From contig CM074195.1 of the NCBI GenBank assembly GCA_037179385.1, positions 32,816,222-32,880,221 on the forward strand: a stretch of DNA of 64,000 nt, given 5' to 3'. The notes under the pieces are model-generated. The model was not told the DNA's origin. It saw nothing but the letters and a program-made list of their open reading frames with translations, and made no database searches. Positions 37,001 to 45,639 of this stretch are shown here, piece by piece. The position numbers and the translations under genes are program-made. How positions within the stretch are numbered: the first letter of the stretch is position 1; each line of letters begins with the position of its first letter. The stretch is from Holothuria scabra. Taxonomy: Eukaryota > Echinodermata > Holothuroidea > Aspidochirotida > Holothuriidae.

Positions 37001-40000
37001 TGTAGGGCTGTGACAGTTTAACGATATATCATTAAAGGATAGCAAGTAGATTAAAAATTAAAATCAAAAGCTACTTGCGATTAATTGCAAATACCATTTC
37101 TTTATCTATCTGAATATCTGCAAATTTCTTTGTCTCTGTGTCAATGAGCTTAAAGAGAGAATGCATGGTCTATGTAGCCAGCTCTTACAACACTACAGAT
37201 GTTTATACAAGCATTTGCAGTAACAGTGGTAGGATGGTAGGCAGGTTCAAACTTTTCTTCAATGACTGTCAGTGCTGCCACTGCAATTGGGAAGTCTCAT
37301 AAGTAAGTTGCATTTACTGGGCATACATAATGTTACCCTTAAGGCAGTTCTCAACGTTACTGTACGAAAAAAGAGCTGTACTTAACTTATCCCAATTAAC
37401 CACTTAACGATCACCAAAGTATACAATTAATAAATGTGTATTACATATTTTATTACATGTTTACAACCTTAGAAAAAAGACTTTATTTCAAATTGGGGAG
37501 AAGGTGCATGTTAGTCTTAGTGTGTAATTGACTTCCACCCAACCACTGCTTTGAGAGATACCCAGTGGTGTAGTGAGGGATTATGGTCAGAAGGAGCAAG
37601 AATGGTCTGTCAGGGCACATTGAAGCAGGATGTCAGAAACCTAGAAAGGGCACTAGCATGCAATTTTAGTCCATTGGGGGGTGAGGTGGCTCTTTTCATA
37701 TGCCAACTAAGTTTTTTAGACTTTTTGTAACTTTCAACATTCAATTAATTTTTTACCATATTGGTAGATTGGTTTATTGTTTGTTTGTTGTGAAGAAACG
37801 AATGAAATTAAATGAAATTACTGTACATGCAGATTTGACCCTTTTTTCTCAAACAATCTCTCTCGCAGGTATCTACTCTAAACTATCTCCATACTTGAGC
37901 CACAGGACAGTTTATGTTTTTGGTCAGCTTATCTTTGCTGTTTGTACTGGGAGCATGGCCCTTGTGGTTGATAGCCCCATTGCTACCATGGTCCTTTGCT
38001 CATCTTTTGGGGTTCAGTTTTTCATCCTTCTGACGATGCCGTCTTGCCTAATCACCGTTTATCATGGAAGCAAAGAGGTTGGTTTCATTCCCTCTCAATT
38101 TTTTTGAGAAGTTTGAAGTTTCTTCAAGGAGCAATATTGCACCATAGGTCAAAGGTCAGTGGGTAAGACTTTTTCGTGTGATTAAGCTGATGGCGGGATG
38201 TATACAAACGTTAAACTAAGCACCGCAGGTGCAGGGTTCAGTTGTTTTGTAAATAGCAGTTGCTTGAACAGAAAAGTCACTAAAGCTGCAGTAATGCATG
38301 CCAGGAATTCCGCCAGAAACACGAAAAAGGGATATGAAAAGGGTGAAGATATTGTGAAGGTAGCACAAAAATCCAGAGGTTCTAGTGAAGTACTAGGGTG
38401 CTATCCAAGAAATAGAAAATTAACAAATGAAGAAAACAAAAATGTACCTCAAAACAAATGAAAGCATACATCCTTTCAACTACCGCTTCAAATAATCTGC
38501 CTCATTTACACCTGCATTGTTGAGTTATGCCAGTTTCAGTAATATTTCATTGAGAGGTCAATGAGGCTGCTATGTAGAAAAATTGAACATGGTAATCATG
38601 ATATAAATTTATTTATTTTTTTTGGTTTTGATGATAAGAGAACCAGTGCATTCATGATGGCATGTGTGTGTATTTGTGTGTGTGTGCGTGTGTGTGTGTG
38701 TGTGCATATGTGTGTACTTGTATTGTAGTATAAACAGAGGACCCGAACAATGGATTTTAGATCCTCTGGTGGAAATTCAATAGATTTTTGGAGTCCTCTC
38801 TTGTCCAAACAATAGACAGTCTATTGTCAGTTTTCAAACTTGGTACATAGATGTGCCATATTGAGAGGAAGAACCCTATTGTTTTTGGGTGGAGGTCAAA
38901 GGTCATCTGGGGTCACCGGGGGTGAAAGTTTGAAAATCTTGTTTATGTGATATCTCAAGATAAGAAACTTGAATAGGTTTCATATTTGGTATGCAGATGC
39001 ATTATAGTCAGGAGATGGTTCCTACTGATCTTGGCAGAGGTCAAAGGTCATCTAGGGTCACGGGGTGTTAAAGTCTGAAAAACTTGTTGACACAACATCC
39101 CAAGATAGGAAACTTGGATAGATTTCATATTTGGTATTTGGATGCATTATTATAGTCAGGAGATGGTCCTTATTGTTTTTTTGGTTTCAATGATTAGAGA
39201 AACCTATGCAATCATGATGGCATGTGTATGTATGTGTGTATGTGTGTGTGTGTGTATGTGTGTGTGCATGCGGGTGTGGGTGTGTGGGTGTGTTTGTGAC
39301 ACTTTGCTTGTTAGCACAGTATCTCAAGATAGGAATGTCTGACAGTTTTCAAACTTGGGTACATGGATGCATAATATTGAGAGGAAGAGCCCTATTGTTC
39401 TTGGTGGAGGTCAAAGGTCATATGGGGTCACCAGTGGTCAATTTCTGAAAACTTTGTTAGCACGATATCTCAAGTTAGGAAACTTGGATAGATTTCATAT
39501 TTGGTATGTGTATGAGTTGGGGTGGGAAGGTGGTCCCTATTGTTTTCGATGGAGGTCAAAGGTCATCTGGGGTCACCGGGGGCCAAAGGCTGAAAATTTT
39601 GTCAGCACAATATCTCAAGATAGGAAACTTGGATAGATTTCATATTTGGTATGTGGATGCTTTATGGTCAGAAGATGGTCCCTATTGTTTTTGACGGAGG
39701 TCAAAGGTCATCTGGGGTCACCAGGGGTCAAAGGCTGAAAATCTTGTTAGCACAATATCTCAAGATGGGAAACTTGGATAGATTTTATATTTAGTATGTG
39801 GATGCCTTGGGGTGGGAAGGTGGTCCCTATTGTTTTTGATGAGGTCAAAGGTCATCTGGGGTCACCGAGGACCAAAGGCTGAAAATCTTGTTAGCACGAT
39901 ATCTCAAGATAGGAAACTTGGATAGATTTCATATTTGGTATGTGGATGCATTATGGTCAGAAGATAGTCACTATTGTTTTTGGAAGAGGTCAAAGGTCAT

Positions 40001-42321
40001 GTGAGGTCATCAGGGGTCAAAGTCTGTAAATCTTGTTAGTAGATATCTGAAGATAGGAAACTTGGATAGATTTCGTATTTGGTATGTGGACGCATTGTTG
40101 TCAGAAGATGGTCCCTTTTTTTTGGAGGAGGTCAAATGTCATCTGGGGTCATCGGGAGCCATCAGGGGTCATCAGGGGTCACAGTCTGGAAATCTGGCTG
40201 ACATGATATCTCAAGATAGGAAACTTGGATAGATTTCATATTTGGCATGTGGATGTGTTATAGTCAGGAGATGGTCCCTATTGTTTTTGGCACAGATCAA
40301 AGGCCATCTGGGGTCACAGGGTTCAAAGTGTGAAAATCCGGTTAACACAATAACTCAAGGTAGGGAACTCAAATAGATGTCGTATGTGGTTGGGTTAAAG
40401 TCTGGAGGTGGTCCTTACAAAGATGTCAAGTATCCAGATTTAGGTAGAATAATTACCAATTTACAGGTACCACTCCACCCTCTAATCCACAATTACAAAA
40501 ATCCTCCAAAAATTCCCCATTTTACATGTTAAGGACCTTTGTCGAACACTCAACATTGTGAAAAGTCAAAAAGATTTTAACAGATGTATGCTGAAACATA
40601 GCCTGCTGGGGGAGGTATTTTGCACAAGTACTTGCACTGTGCTCGTATATTTCGCATTACCTATTAACAAAGGATAGTGCACACTTGATACCTGCTAAAG
40701 AAGTCTAGGTGAACTTTGACAAATCTCTTTTAAAACCTTGTGATTGGTTCCATGCACCAATGATTACATACTTACTTTAAGCCAATCACACCTTGGGACA
40801 CATTCAGTTTAAGTGTGTATTGCTTGCAAGAGGATCCCCCAAATTTCCACAATGGAACATCATAAAAAAGTTCACCATATGATTTGTATATATGGGCGGA
40901 AAAGTAAATAAATTGATGGTATTCTACAGTGACAATTCTTGACTTTGAGAAGAATTGAAAACTTAAAGTGTCTAGCTCCCTAAACTGAGAAGTTTGTGTT
41001 GTGTTGTGTTAACACATCTTAATTTTTTTTTGATCATGTTAGAATAACATTTGAATGGGAAGATAATGGTACATAATGGGGTTATTTGGAATGGAACATT
41101 TGTGTATCGTCGAAACCTCAATGCAGTTTTGCATTCTGGTTTTTAGAGGTCAAAGGTATTCTTGGGTCACAAATGGTCAAAGTCTGAAAAAATGTTAATG
41201 TTATATTTCAAGTTAGGAAACTTGAATAGATTTCATATATTGTATGTGCATGGATGCATTATGGTAAGGAGATGGTCCATATTGTTCTTGGCAGAGGTAA
41301 AGGGTCATCTGGGGTCACCGGGGTGTCAAAGTCAGAAAATCTTGTAATGCGACATTTCAAGATGGCTGTCTATCTGTATGTTTGTCTGTCTATCTATCTA
41401 TGTATTGCTCTTATGGATTTCAAAAGGTCATCTGGAATAACAAAATTATTTTTTGAACATGCTAGTATAACATTTGATGAAGAAGGTAATGGGTGCATGA
41501 AGGCATTATTTGAAACAGTACATTTGCGTATCATCGAAACCTCAATTCATTTTTGCAATCTGTTTTCCAATTGTGGCTCACTGACTTGTTTTCCATACTC
41601 CATTGCTTATGCAGTGCATCACATACAGTGGCAGTAGGTTCCATTTTTAGAGTCTTTAGTATGACTTGACCTAGGAATAGAGAGTGCTAAAGGGTCACTG
41701 CCACTTGACAATGCTTAGCATAATAGGTCAAGTTTCATATCCATTTGAAAAGTTAAAATTTTGAATTTTGTGGTGCCCTGACTTGTAATGGTTTGTTTTG
41801 TGCATAATTTGATAATGTGTGGTCACAAATGTTTGGCAACTGAATTGATTCTTTCAGTACTCCTTCATGAAACAGTTATTTGTATGTAGGATATGTGGAT
41901 TATCTAAGTTTGACTATTTGTCATTGTTATGTGTGAACAAAACTTAACAGCTTTGAAAAAATTTGTTCAATTTCATTAACCAACTCAATAAGCCGTGTTA
42001 AAGCGAATAATCAAATACTCAGTAGTTGTTCCATTCTTTATGTTGACTGTTTACTTTCAGTATGTTGAAGGCAAAAAGGGTAACAGACGTGGCATCGGTA
42101 AAGATGTCGCTTGCATCGGGATCCAAATCTTCATAGCCCAAATTATAGACTCCACCATAGTTGGACCATTGGTGATTCTCTTTGGCAGTCACCTGGTGAT
42201 TGTTCTATTGTCATCTTTTCTGGCTTTCCTTGCGGCCATTTACTCATCTCTCTTTGTCACCTACGAGATGCAACCAAAGAATCAGAGGAGAGATGAAGAA
42301 AGAGATAAAGCACAGGTTTGA
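24423..42321 (+). CDS. SLC45-like: SLC45-family proton-associated sugar transporter, complete six-exon gene
   Basis: Six exons (24423-25083, 28449-28604, 30733-31284, 36739-36849, 37869-38077, 42061-42321) join with matching phases into 1950 nt, 649 residues plus TGA. The family is MFS membrane carriers that move sugars with protons (SLC45A1-A4; A2 acts in melanosomes). Seen in order: a cytosolic N-terminus (1-117) with an acidic patch near 103-111; the MFS loop motif GSMSDRCRSRWGRRRP (175-190); DFSSNSGDCPARAYLIDVC early in exon 2; GGGLGYILNGINW (275-287); a long cytosolic loop (about 323-412); NHFLGWLSYLVVLLFFTDYM (431-450); VYKGDPTAP; GCWGLCIFSFSCALTAG; and a final hydrophobic pair before a basic/acidic tail. 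Human SLC45A1/A4 are about 750 residues and A2/A3 about 540, so the length is normal. The long N-terminus and central loop favour the A1/A4 type, but orthology is not resolved. All introns are GT-AG. Promoter and 5' exon(s) were not identified. Confidence 0.95.
25140..25255 (-). mobile_element. tRNA-SINE 3' part, minus orientation, SLC45 intron 1
   Basis: Reverse complement carries GGAACCTACTGCCACTGTGC, GGAGTAGGGAAAACAAG and AAAAAGGTCATGGCC, in the order found in the family (copies at 41574, 54240, 63225). Confidence 0.7.
25351..25470 (+). mobile_element. tRNA-derived SINE head, SLC45 intron 1
   Basis: TGGTCAAGTGGTTTGAGCAT resembles a tRNA A box with D-arm, and GGTCTGTAGTTGGAGCCC a degenerate B box about 40 bp on, then GGTCATAACAAAGACT and AACGGAACCTACTGCCACTG (family tail). 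Faces the minus copy 100 bp upstream. Confidence 0.7.
25471..28448. other. SLC45-like intron 1, remainder
   Basis: No exon or clear element. Homopolymer G at about 28350-28366 and C/T-rich tract near 27440-27460. Confidence 0.5.
28449..28604 (+). CDS. SLC45-like: SLC45-like exon 2 (TM4-TM5)
   Basis: Acceptor ttattag| and donor |gtatgt, phase 1 on both sides, 156 nt (52 codons). It encodes residues 221-272: a hydrophobic helix (HVVGLVITLLGIFLMDF), then the family-typical SGDCPARAYLIDVC stretch and the start of the GG-rich helix. Confidence 0.93.
28605..30732. other. SLC45-like intron 2
   Basis: AATCGAAGCCT near 28854 and AGGCTTCGATT near 29637 may be the ends of a ~795-bp element, but the arms do not pair further. 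No exon seen. Confidence 0.4.
30733..31284 (+). CDS. SLC45-like: SLC45-like exon 3 (TM5/6, cytosolic loop, TM7)
   Basis: Acceptor tcaatcag| and donor |gtaagt, phase 1 on both sides, 552 nt (residues 273-456). It contains GLGYILNGINW, TM6 (about 300-318), a hydrophilic Ser/Pro-rich loop, then LCVNHFLGWLSYLVVLLFF (TM7). The loop holds ENTPLL (344-349), which fits the acidic dileucine sorting pattern [DE]xxxL[LI]. Confidence 0.94.
31285..32850. other. SLC45-like intron 3, first part
   Basis: Three loosely repeated stretches at about 32330-32760 (TGTGTAATTTCT, TTTGTGAAGGA words) suggest a decayed tandem repeat of about 120 bp. No coding exon. Confidence 0.4.
32853..34500 (-). pseudogene. L2-like LINE (RT to 3' tail), antisense in SLC45 intron 3
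   Basis: Minus strand from 34500: FPSLCKCAIVKLIIKKKNLN, FISKVIERAVLSQLSSH, SAYRPGFTTESALLKVKSDI, VLLDLSAAFDTVDHE (34020-34075), FYADDTQLYITFHPTDLDYA with an intact YADD near 33783-33797, and a C-terminal LNELHWLPVKQRVNYKLLLL. The 3' end GCACTATATAAGACTTATTA plus TTATCATTATTA at 32853-32885 is the typical L2-type tail. At least three frame breaks; no endonuclease part present. Confidence 0.9.
34501..36738. other. SLC45-like intron 3, remainder
   Basis: CCCATATGGG-type words cluster near 35210-35275. A stretch near 36440-36540 resembles the tandem units at 43085-43690 (AAACTGCAGCTCCCTTAATC). No exon seen. Confidence 0.45.
36739..36849 (+). CDS. SLC45-like: SLC45-like exon 4 (extracytosolic loop to TM8)
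   Basis: Acceptor tcccacag| and donor |gtaatg, phase 1 on both sides, 111 nt. It encodes GDPTAPPGSAARDQYDYGVQ then IGCWGLCIFSFSCALTA (residues 457-493). The GDPxAP and GCWGLC stretches are the family-typical segment after TM7. In this frame it is short and easily missed because the unspliced + frames here are disrupted. Confidence 0.93.
36850..37868. other. SLC45-like intron 4
   Basis: Contains one recognisable DNA-transposon remnant (37562-37690) and otherwise nothing seen. Confidence 0.5.
37562..37690. repeat. CAGTGGTG-type DNA-transposon remnant
   Basis: CCAGTGGTGTAGTGAGG at the left; AAACCTAGAAAGGGCACTAG and a G run at the right resemble 10425-10517. Confidence 0.45.
37869..38077 (+). 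CDS. SLC45-like: SLC45-like exon 5 (TM9-TM10)
   Basis: Acceptor tctcgcag| phase 1; donor GAG|gttggt phase 0, a weaker donor than the others. It encodes residues 494-563: a short basic loop, then RTVYVFGQLIFAVCTGSMAL and VLCSSFGVQFFILLTMPSCL, ending ITVYHGSKE, the place where relatives have a hydrophilic loop before the last two helices. Confidence 0.92.
38893..39999 (+). promoter_or_regulatory. Seven perfect DR1 nuclear-receptor-type sites in SLC45 intron 5
   Basis: AGGTCAAAGGTCA occurs exactly at 38893, 39038, 39408, 39553, 39698, 39842 and 39987. Two AGGTCA half-sites with a 1-bp spacer (DR1) are the established consensus for RXR heterodimers, HNF4 and COUP-TF. A third GGGGTCA half-site follows in most units. 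Binding is inferred only. Confidence 0.6.
39183..41139 (+). mobile_element. Inner Helentron-like tandem-repeat element nested in the outer copy
   Basis: Left end GGTTTCAATGATTAGAGAAA, TG microsatellite (39222-39300), about eight ~145-bp monomers to about 40400, a unique stretch (about 40400-41100), then right end ATCGTCGAAACCTCAATGC, a small hairpin (ATGCAGTTTTGCAT) and CTGG at 41136-41139. Both sides are T runs. The architecture resembles pearl/HINE (Helentron-derived) elements. Confidence 0.7.
41574..41660 (-). repeat. tRNA-SINE 3' part, SLC45 intron 5
   Basis: GGCTCACTGACTTGTTTTCC and CAGTGGCAGTAGGTTCCAT match the minus copy at 25140-25255; it lies just beyond the outer tandem-repeat element. 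Confidence 0.65.
42061..42321 (+). CDS. SLC45-like: SLC45-like exon 6 (TM11-TM12, C-terminus, stop)
   Basis: Acceptor tactttcag|, phase 0. It encodes residues 564-649: a basic loop, RGIGKDVACIGIQIFIAQII (TM11), IVLLSSFLAFLAAIYSSLFV (TM12) and a charged tail ending DKAQV, then TGA. The last bases before the stop (CAG|GTTTGA) resemble a weak donor, so an alternative longer C-terminus cannot be excluded. The poly(A) site was not assigned. Confidence 0.93.
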   Translation, partial: YVEGKKGNRRGIGKDVACIGIQIFIAQIIDSTIVGPLVILFGSHLVIVLLSSFLAFLAAIYSSLFVTYEMQPKNQRRDEERDKAQV

Positions 42322-43084
42322 AGAATTTTAGAATTCTAAGTGATACTCCAGCAGTGGTGTCTAGGATACAGTACCACATAAGACAAGGCTTCTCTTTAAT
42401 TCAAATTTCACATTGATCTCTGGACACCTTGCCTCCCAGTTTTGGGTATCTTGACTGGGAACTGAATTTAGGCACAGAAACTATTGTATTTTTTAAAAAG
42501 TTATCAGGAAGATGGAGTTTTCCATCTTCAGTAATTCAAAAATGGAAAAGCAATGCTCCCTTTTTGGTTGGGCTTGACATGTGTTAACCGATAACCCTTT
42601 GAATCTTGAATTCATGGAGCAAAAGTGTGGTGTGCTGTTCTGGTACACATTTAAAACTTATCTGGGCCTCAAAGGGCCTGCAACTATATCATTGCCTTGT
42701 ACCAGAGCTGCTCCTGAGACTGTGAGTAGCTACCAGAAACATTGGCCATGTGTAGCTATGCTCAAGGGGCCGGGGGGGGGGGGGGGGGGGGGGGGGAGTG
42801 GCAAAGTGACATCACTGTTCAGAGTCTGTGTAAGCAACTGCCATTCTAATTGGTCATTGTTTTCCAAGTTCATTGAGTTAAAACAAAGGTGTTGTTCTGG
42901 CATGTGATAAAACCCTTCTGGTCTTCAGAGTGTGAATTAAGCAAGTATTGTTGTTGGACCCTCTCTTTAGGAGTAGATTTATCAAAGATTTCTACCTTGA
43001 TATTTGTCAGCTGAACCTACTGTCTATGTTTTAGTTGAAATGATCGACATTCATAACGAAAGAACATCCTAACTTTGTCCATCA
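42322..43084. other. 3' UTR/flank of SLC45-like gene with a long G run
   Basis: A run of about 25 G at 42772-42796 stands 450 bp after the stop. No clear poly(A) signal could be assigned here. Confidence 0.4.
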
Positions 43085-43690
43085 CTTAGCCTATGCACAA
43101 AATAAGCTGAGAAAGCCTCTTTTCAGTTACAACTACCTGTTAGTGAAGATGATTCACCTTGAATCAAAATAGTTAGACATAGCATCAAATAAGTCAAAAT
43201 AAATTTGCCTCAGCAAAGCTGCAGCTCCCTTAGCCCCTCTGTGGCAGGGGCTTTAATCTTTGGTAGCCCAGTCAGGTTTTATACTTTATTTACAATGAGA
43301 AAATGTTCTCAAGTTATTTCTTCATTGTTAATGCACAACTTAATTTAATTTGCCACTACCTTATGGTAAGGATCCATCACCTTGAATAAAGATGGCTAAA
43401 GCCAAGCTGTATTTGCCTTTGCAAAACTGCAGCCCCCTTTAATAACCAAGTTGTAGCAGGGTCTTTATTCATCGGTATTAAACCCTAGCAGATTTGTGGT
43501 TCAAAGTCAACACATATTTACCATGAAATATTTCCTCACTTTGATTCCTCATATTTAATGCACAAAATACATAGAGAGAAACTATTTTTAAATTTGCCAT
43601 TACATTATGGTAAAGATCAGTCACCTTGAAAAAAAAGGTTGTAGCCAAGCTGTAGTTGTCTCCAAGCTGTAGGAGGGTCTTGAAACTTTG
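43085..43690. repeat. Three diverged tandem units of ~230 bp
   Basis: ATGCACAA...TTTGCCA.TA..TTATGGTAA and CACCTTGAA..AA recur near 43090, 43328 and 43555, followed by AAGCTG.A.CTCC and GCAGGG.CTTTA-like segments. Confidence 0.6.
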
Positions 43691-43711
43691 GAAGTTGCTG
43701 CTCAAAGTTAA

Positions 43712-43965
43712 AGGTAAAGATCAGTCCCCCAAAACTTATTTTGAAGAAAAAGCTAATTAGCACAATTTTCGTCTTAATTCTCTGTAAAGTATCTTTCATT
43801 ATATTTTATAACTTCAATATTGCATATTCAAAGTAAACCAAGCAGTTATTTCTAGTAAATTTCACATTTGAAAAGAAAAAATGCTGTCACATGACTCCCA
43901 ACAGCCAATCATGAAACTGGACAGTCTACTGCACTACTTCAATTTGGGATGACTGCTCTTGCCCT
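43712..43965. mobile_element. TTAA-flanked MITE family G, copy 1 (254 bp)
   Basis: TTAA at 43708-43711 and 43966-43969. AGGTAAAGATCAGTCCCCCA at the left; the reverse complement of the right end starts AGGGCAAGAGCAGTCATCCC. A second copy (58094-60730) is split by the tandem-repeat element. Confidence 0.7.
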
Positions 43966-43969
43966 TTAA

Positions 43970-45072
43970 TGTATTCACAAGGACAAAAGATGAATTAAGA
44001 AAGACAAGTTTACAGTTACCCAGAAAGTATTCCCTAAAGTTTTATGTACAGAAAAACGAAATTTCCATCCAATTGCCAAAACTTCACTCCAAATTTCCCA
44101 TGAAAGATCCCATCCCAGCTTCCCAGCTCTTTTCATCCATGGCAGGATGGGACCTTTGGCCTAAGGTGCTGTTAGTTATAAAAGAAAAGTGTCATGGAAT
44201 TTATTTGAAAACATGAAGAATATGCTGAGTGAACTTTGAGAAGCAGAACCAGCAAAATCACTTTGGGATACAAAATAGACAATTACTCATCGTGACCAAA
44301 TGTAACTTTTCAAAACAAAATATTAAATTTAAAAGCAAGTCTAAAATCAGCACAAACTCTTTTAATTACAAACCTACTGCTTGCAGTAATGAGCCAGTGG
44401 CTTCAGGAATGAAGCATGTCCTTGAACGTCCTTAAATAGCTCCAAGCAAACAGTGAAAACTTGTCCATCCCAAAAAATAGTCTTTAGGATTCTTTGTAAG
44501 CTGCTTTTAAGCTTCCATGATTATGTTAAAATGAAAGAGGAAACCCTCAAGTTTTGGAGTTCCAATTGAAATGTTTAATGTGATAGACAAGAAAATTTTG
44601 TCCTTCTTTGAAGCTAGGCATTACAGGCTAGATGGGAAAAACATTTTAATGACTTGGAGCATTGCCTCACAGTATCTCCACAGGAGGTATTGTTATCTTT
44701 TCTTCCATGGATACCAAAATAGCCTATGAAAAAAATATTATAATGGCCTTATGATGGTAGAAAAACAAAATTTAATTTGTAGATTCAGTATAAAACAACA
44801 TAGAAAACAATGCCCTAATGCCAGTTGCCCTCTCTCCGTGACAGGTATTTAGGTGAAAATTTGACCCCATGTAGAATATTTGGACTCTTTGGAATTTTGC
44901 CATTTTCTTCAATTTGCCATCAAATTTGAAAATCTTTTGTTTGTGTAATTTTCATATTTTCTTCTTTGCAACTGTCAGTTTTTTTCATGGCAATAAATTC
45001 TGTTTTTTCCTGTCTAAAAAAATGTGCCAATAGTTTGTGTAATAGTACTGCCAGGTGCTCAGCATAGCTTGT
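43970..45072. other. No gene seen
   Basis: AT-rich 3' flank; AATAAA at 44992 is a possible poly(A) signal, unsupported. Confidence 0.4.
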
Positions 45073-45632
45073 GTTTGAAAGAAAGATTTAAGGTCACTTC
45101 AAGTCTTGAAGTGATATAGGGGTACTTGATTTATTGCATTTCGGTGAAATATGCATCAACATCCAATGTGTGGGTCTGAGGCTATGTGAAGTAAAATTGT
45201 AAAATTTTAACAAAATGTGAACTTGAGTCAAGTTTATATGACATGATATCCTCACATCAATGAACATTTTTTTGTTTTTGTTTTTAAAATTTTCTCATCA
45301 ACAACCCCATATATTATCAGAATGTGATTACAAAAGGGGCATAGGAACTTCATAACTTTGCAATCCTCACAAGGAGATCATATCTCTATTAACTTCAAGG
45401 TCAACACAACAGTCTGAAAAACAAAGAGAAACAAAGCCATCCTTGTCAATGTTAGGAAGTGATACAATGTCAGCTGCCCTCAAGCTCACTTTGGAATACA
45501 AATTTAGTGACTTGATCCATCTACTGATTTCTCCAGAAATACATGTCTGATTTGAATGAAAGTTTCACCGCACTGTGTAGATTTGGTTTTTCTTTCACAT
45601 ATAAAAATTAAATTTTCGCTAAAACTTTCCTT
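45073..45632 (+). mobile_element. Repeat family D, copy 3
   Basis: Shares GACATGATATCCTCACATCA, GTCAACACAACAGTCTGAAA and CCGCACTGTGTAGATTTGGT segments with the other copies; right end abuts TTAA at 45633-45636. Confidence 0.7.
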
Positions 45633-45639
45633 TTAACTT

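Larger units (their letters stand above)
38624..41563 (+). mobile_element. Outer Helentron-like tandem-repeat element, SLC45 intron 5
   Basis: Left end GGTTTTGATGATAAGAGAAC, a TG microsatellite (38661-38715), two ~145-bp monomers, then interruption by an inner copy (39183-41139), then further monomer sequence (from 41145) and a right end ATCATCGAAACCTCAATTCA near 41530-41563. The split monomer reads continuously across the insertion (...TTATTGTTTTT | AGAGGTCAAAGG...). Confidence 0.7.

Noticed and set aside
38820..40400. CRISPR-like array of regular repeats
   Set aside because: Units are contiguous ~145-bp monomers without unique spacers, in an animal gene intron.
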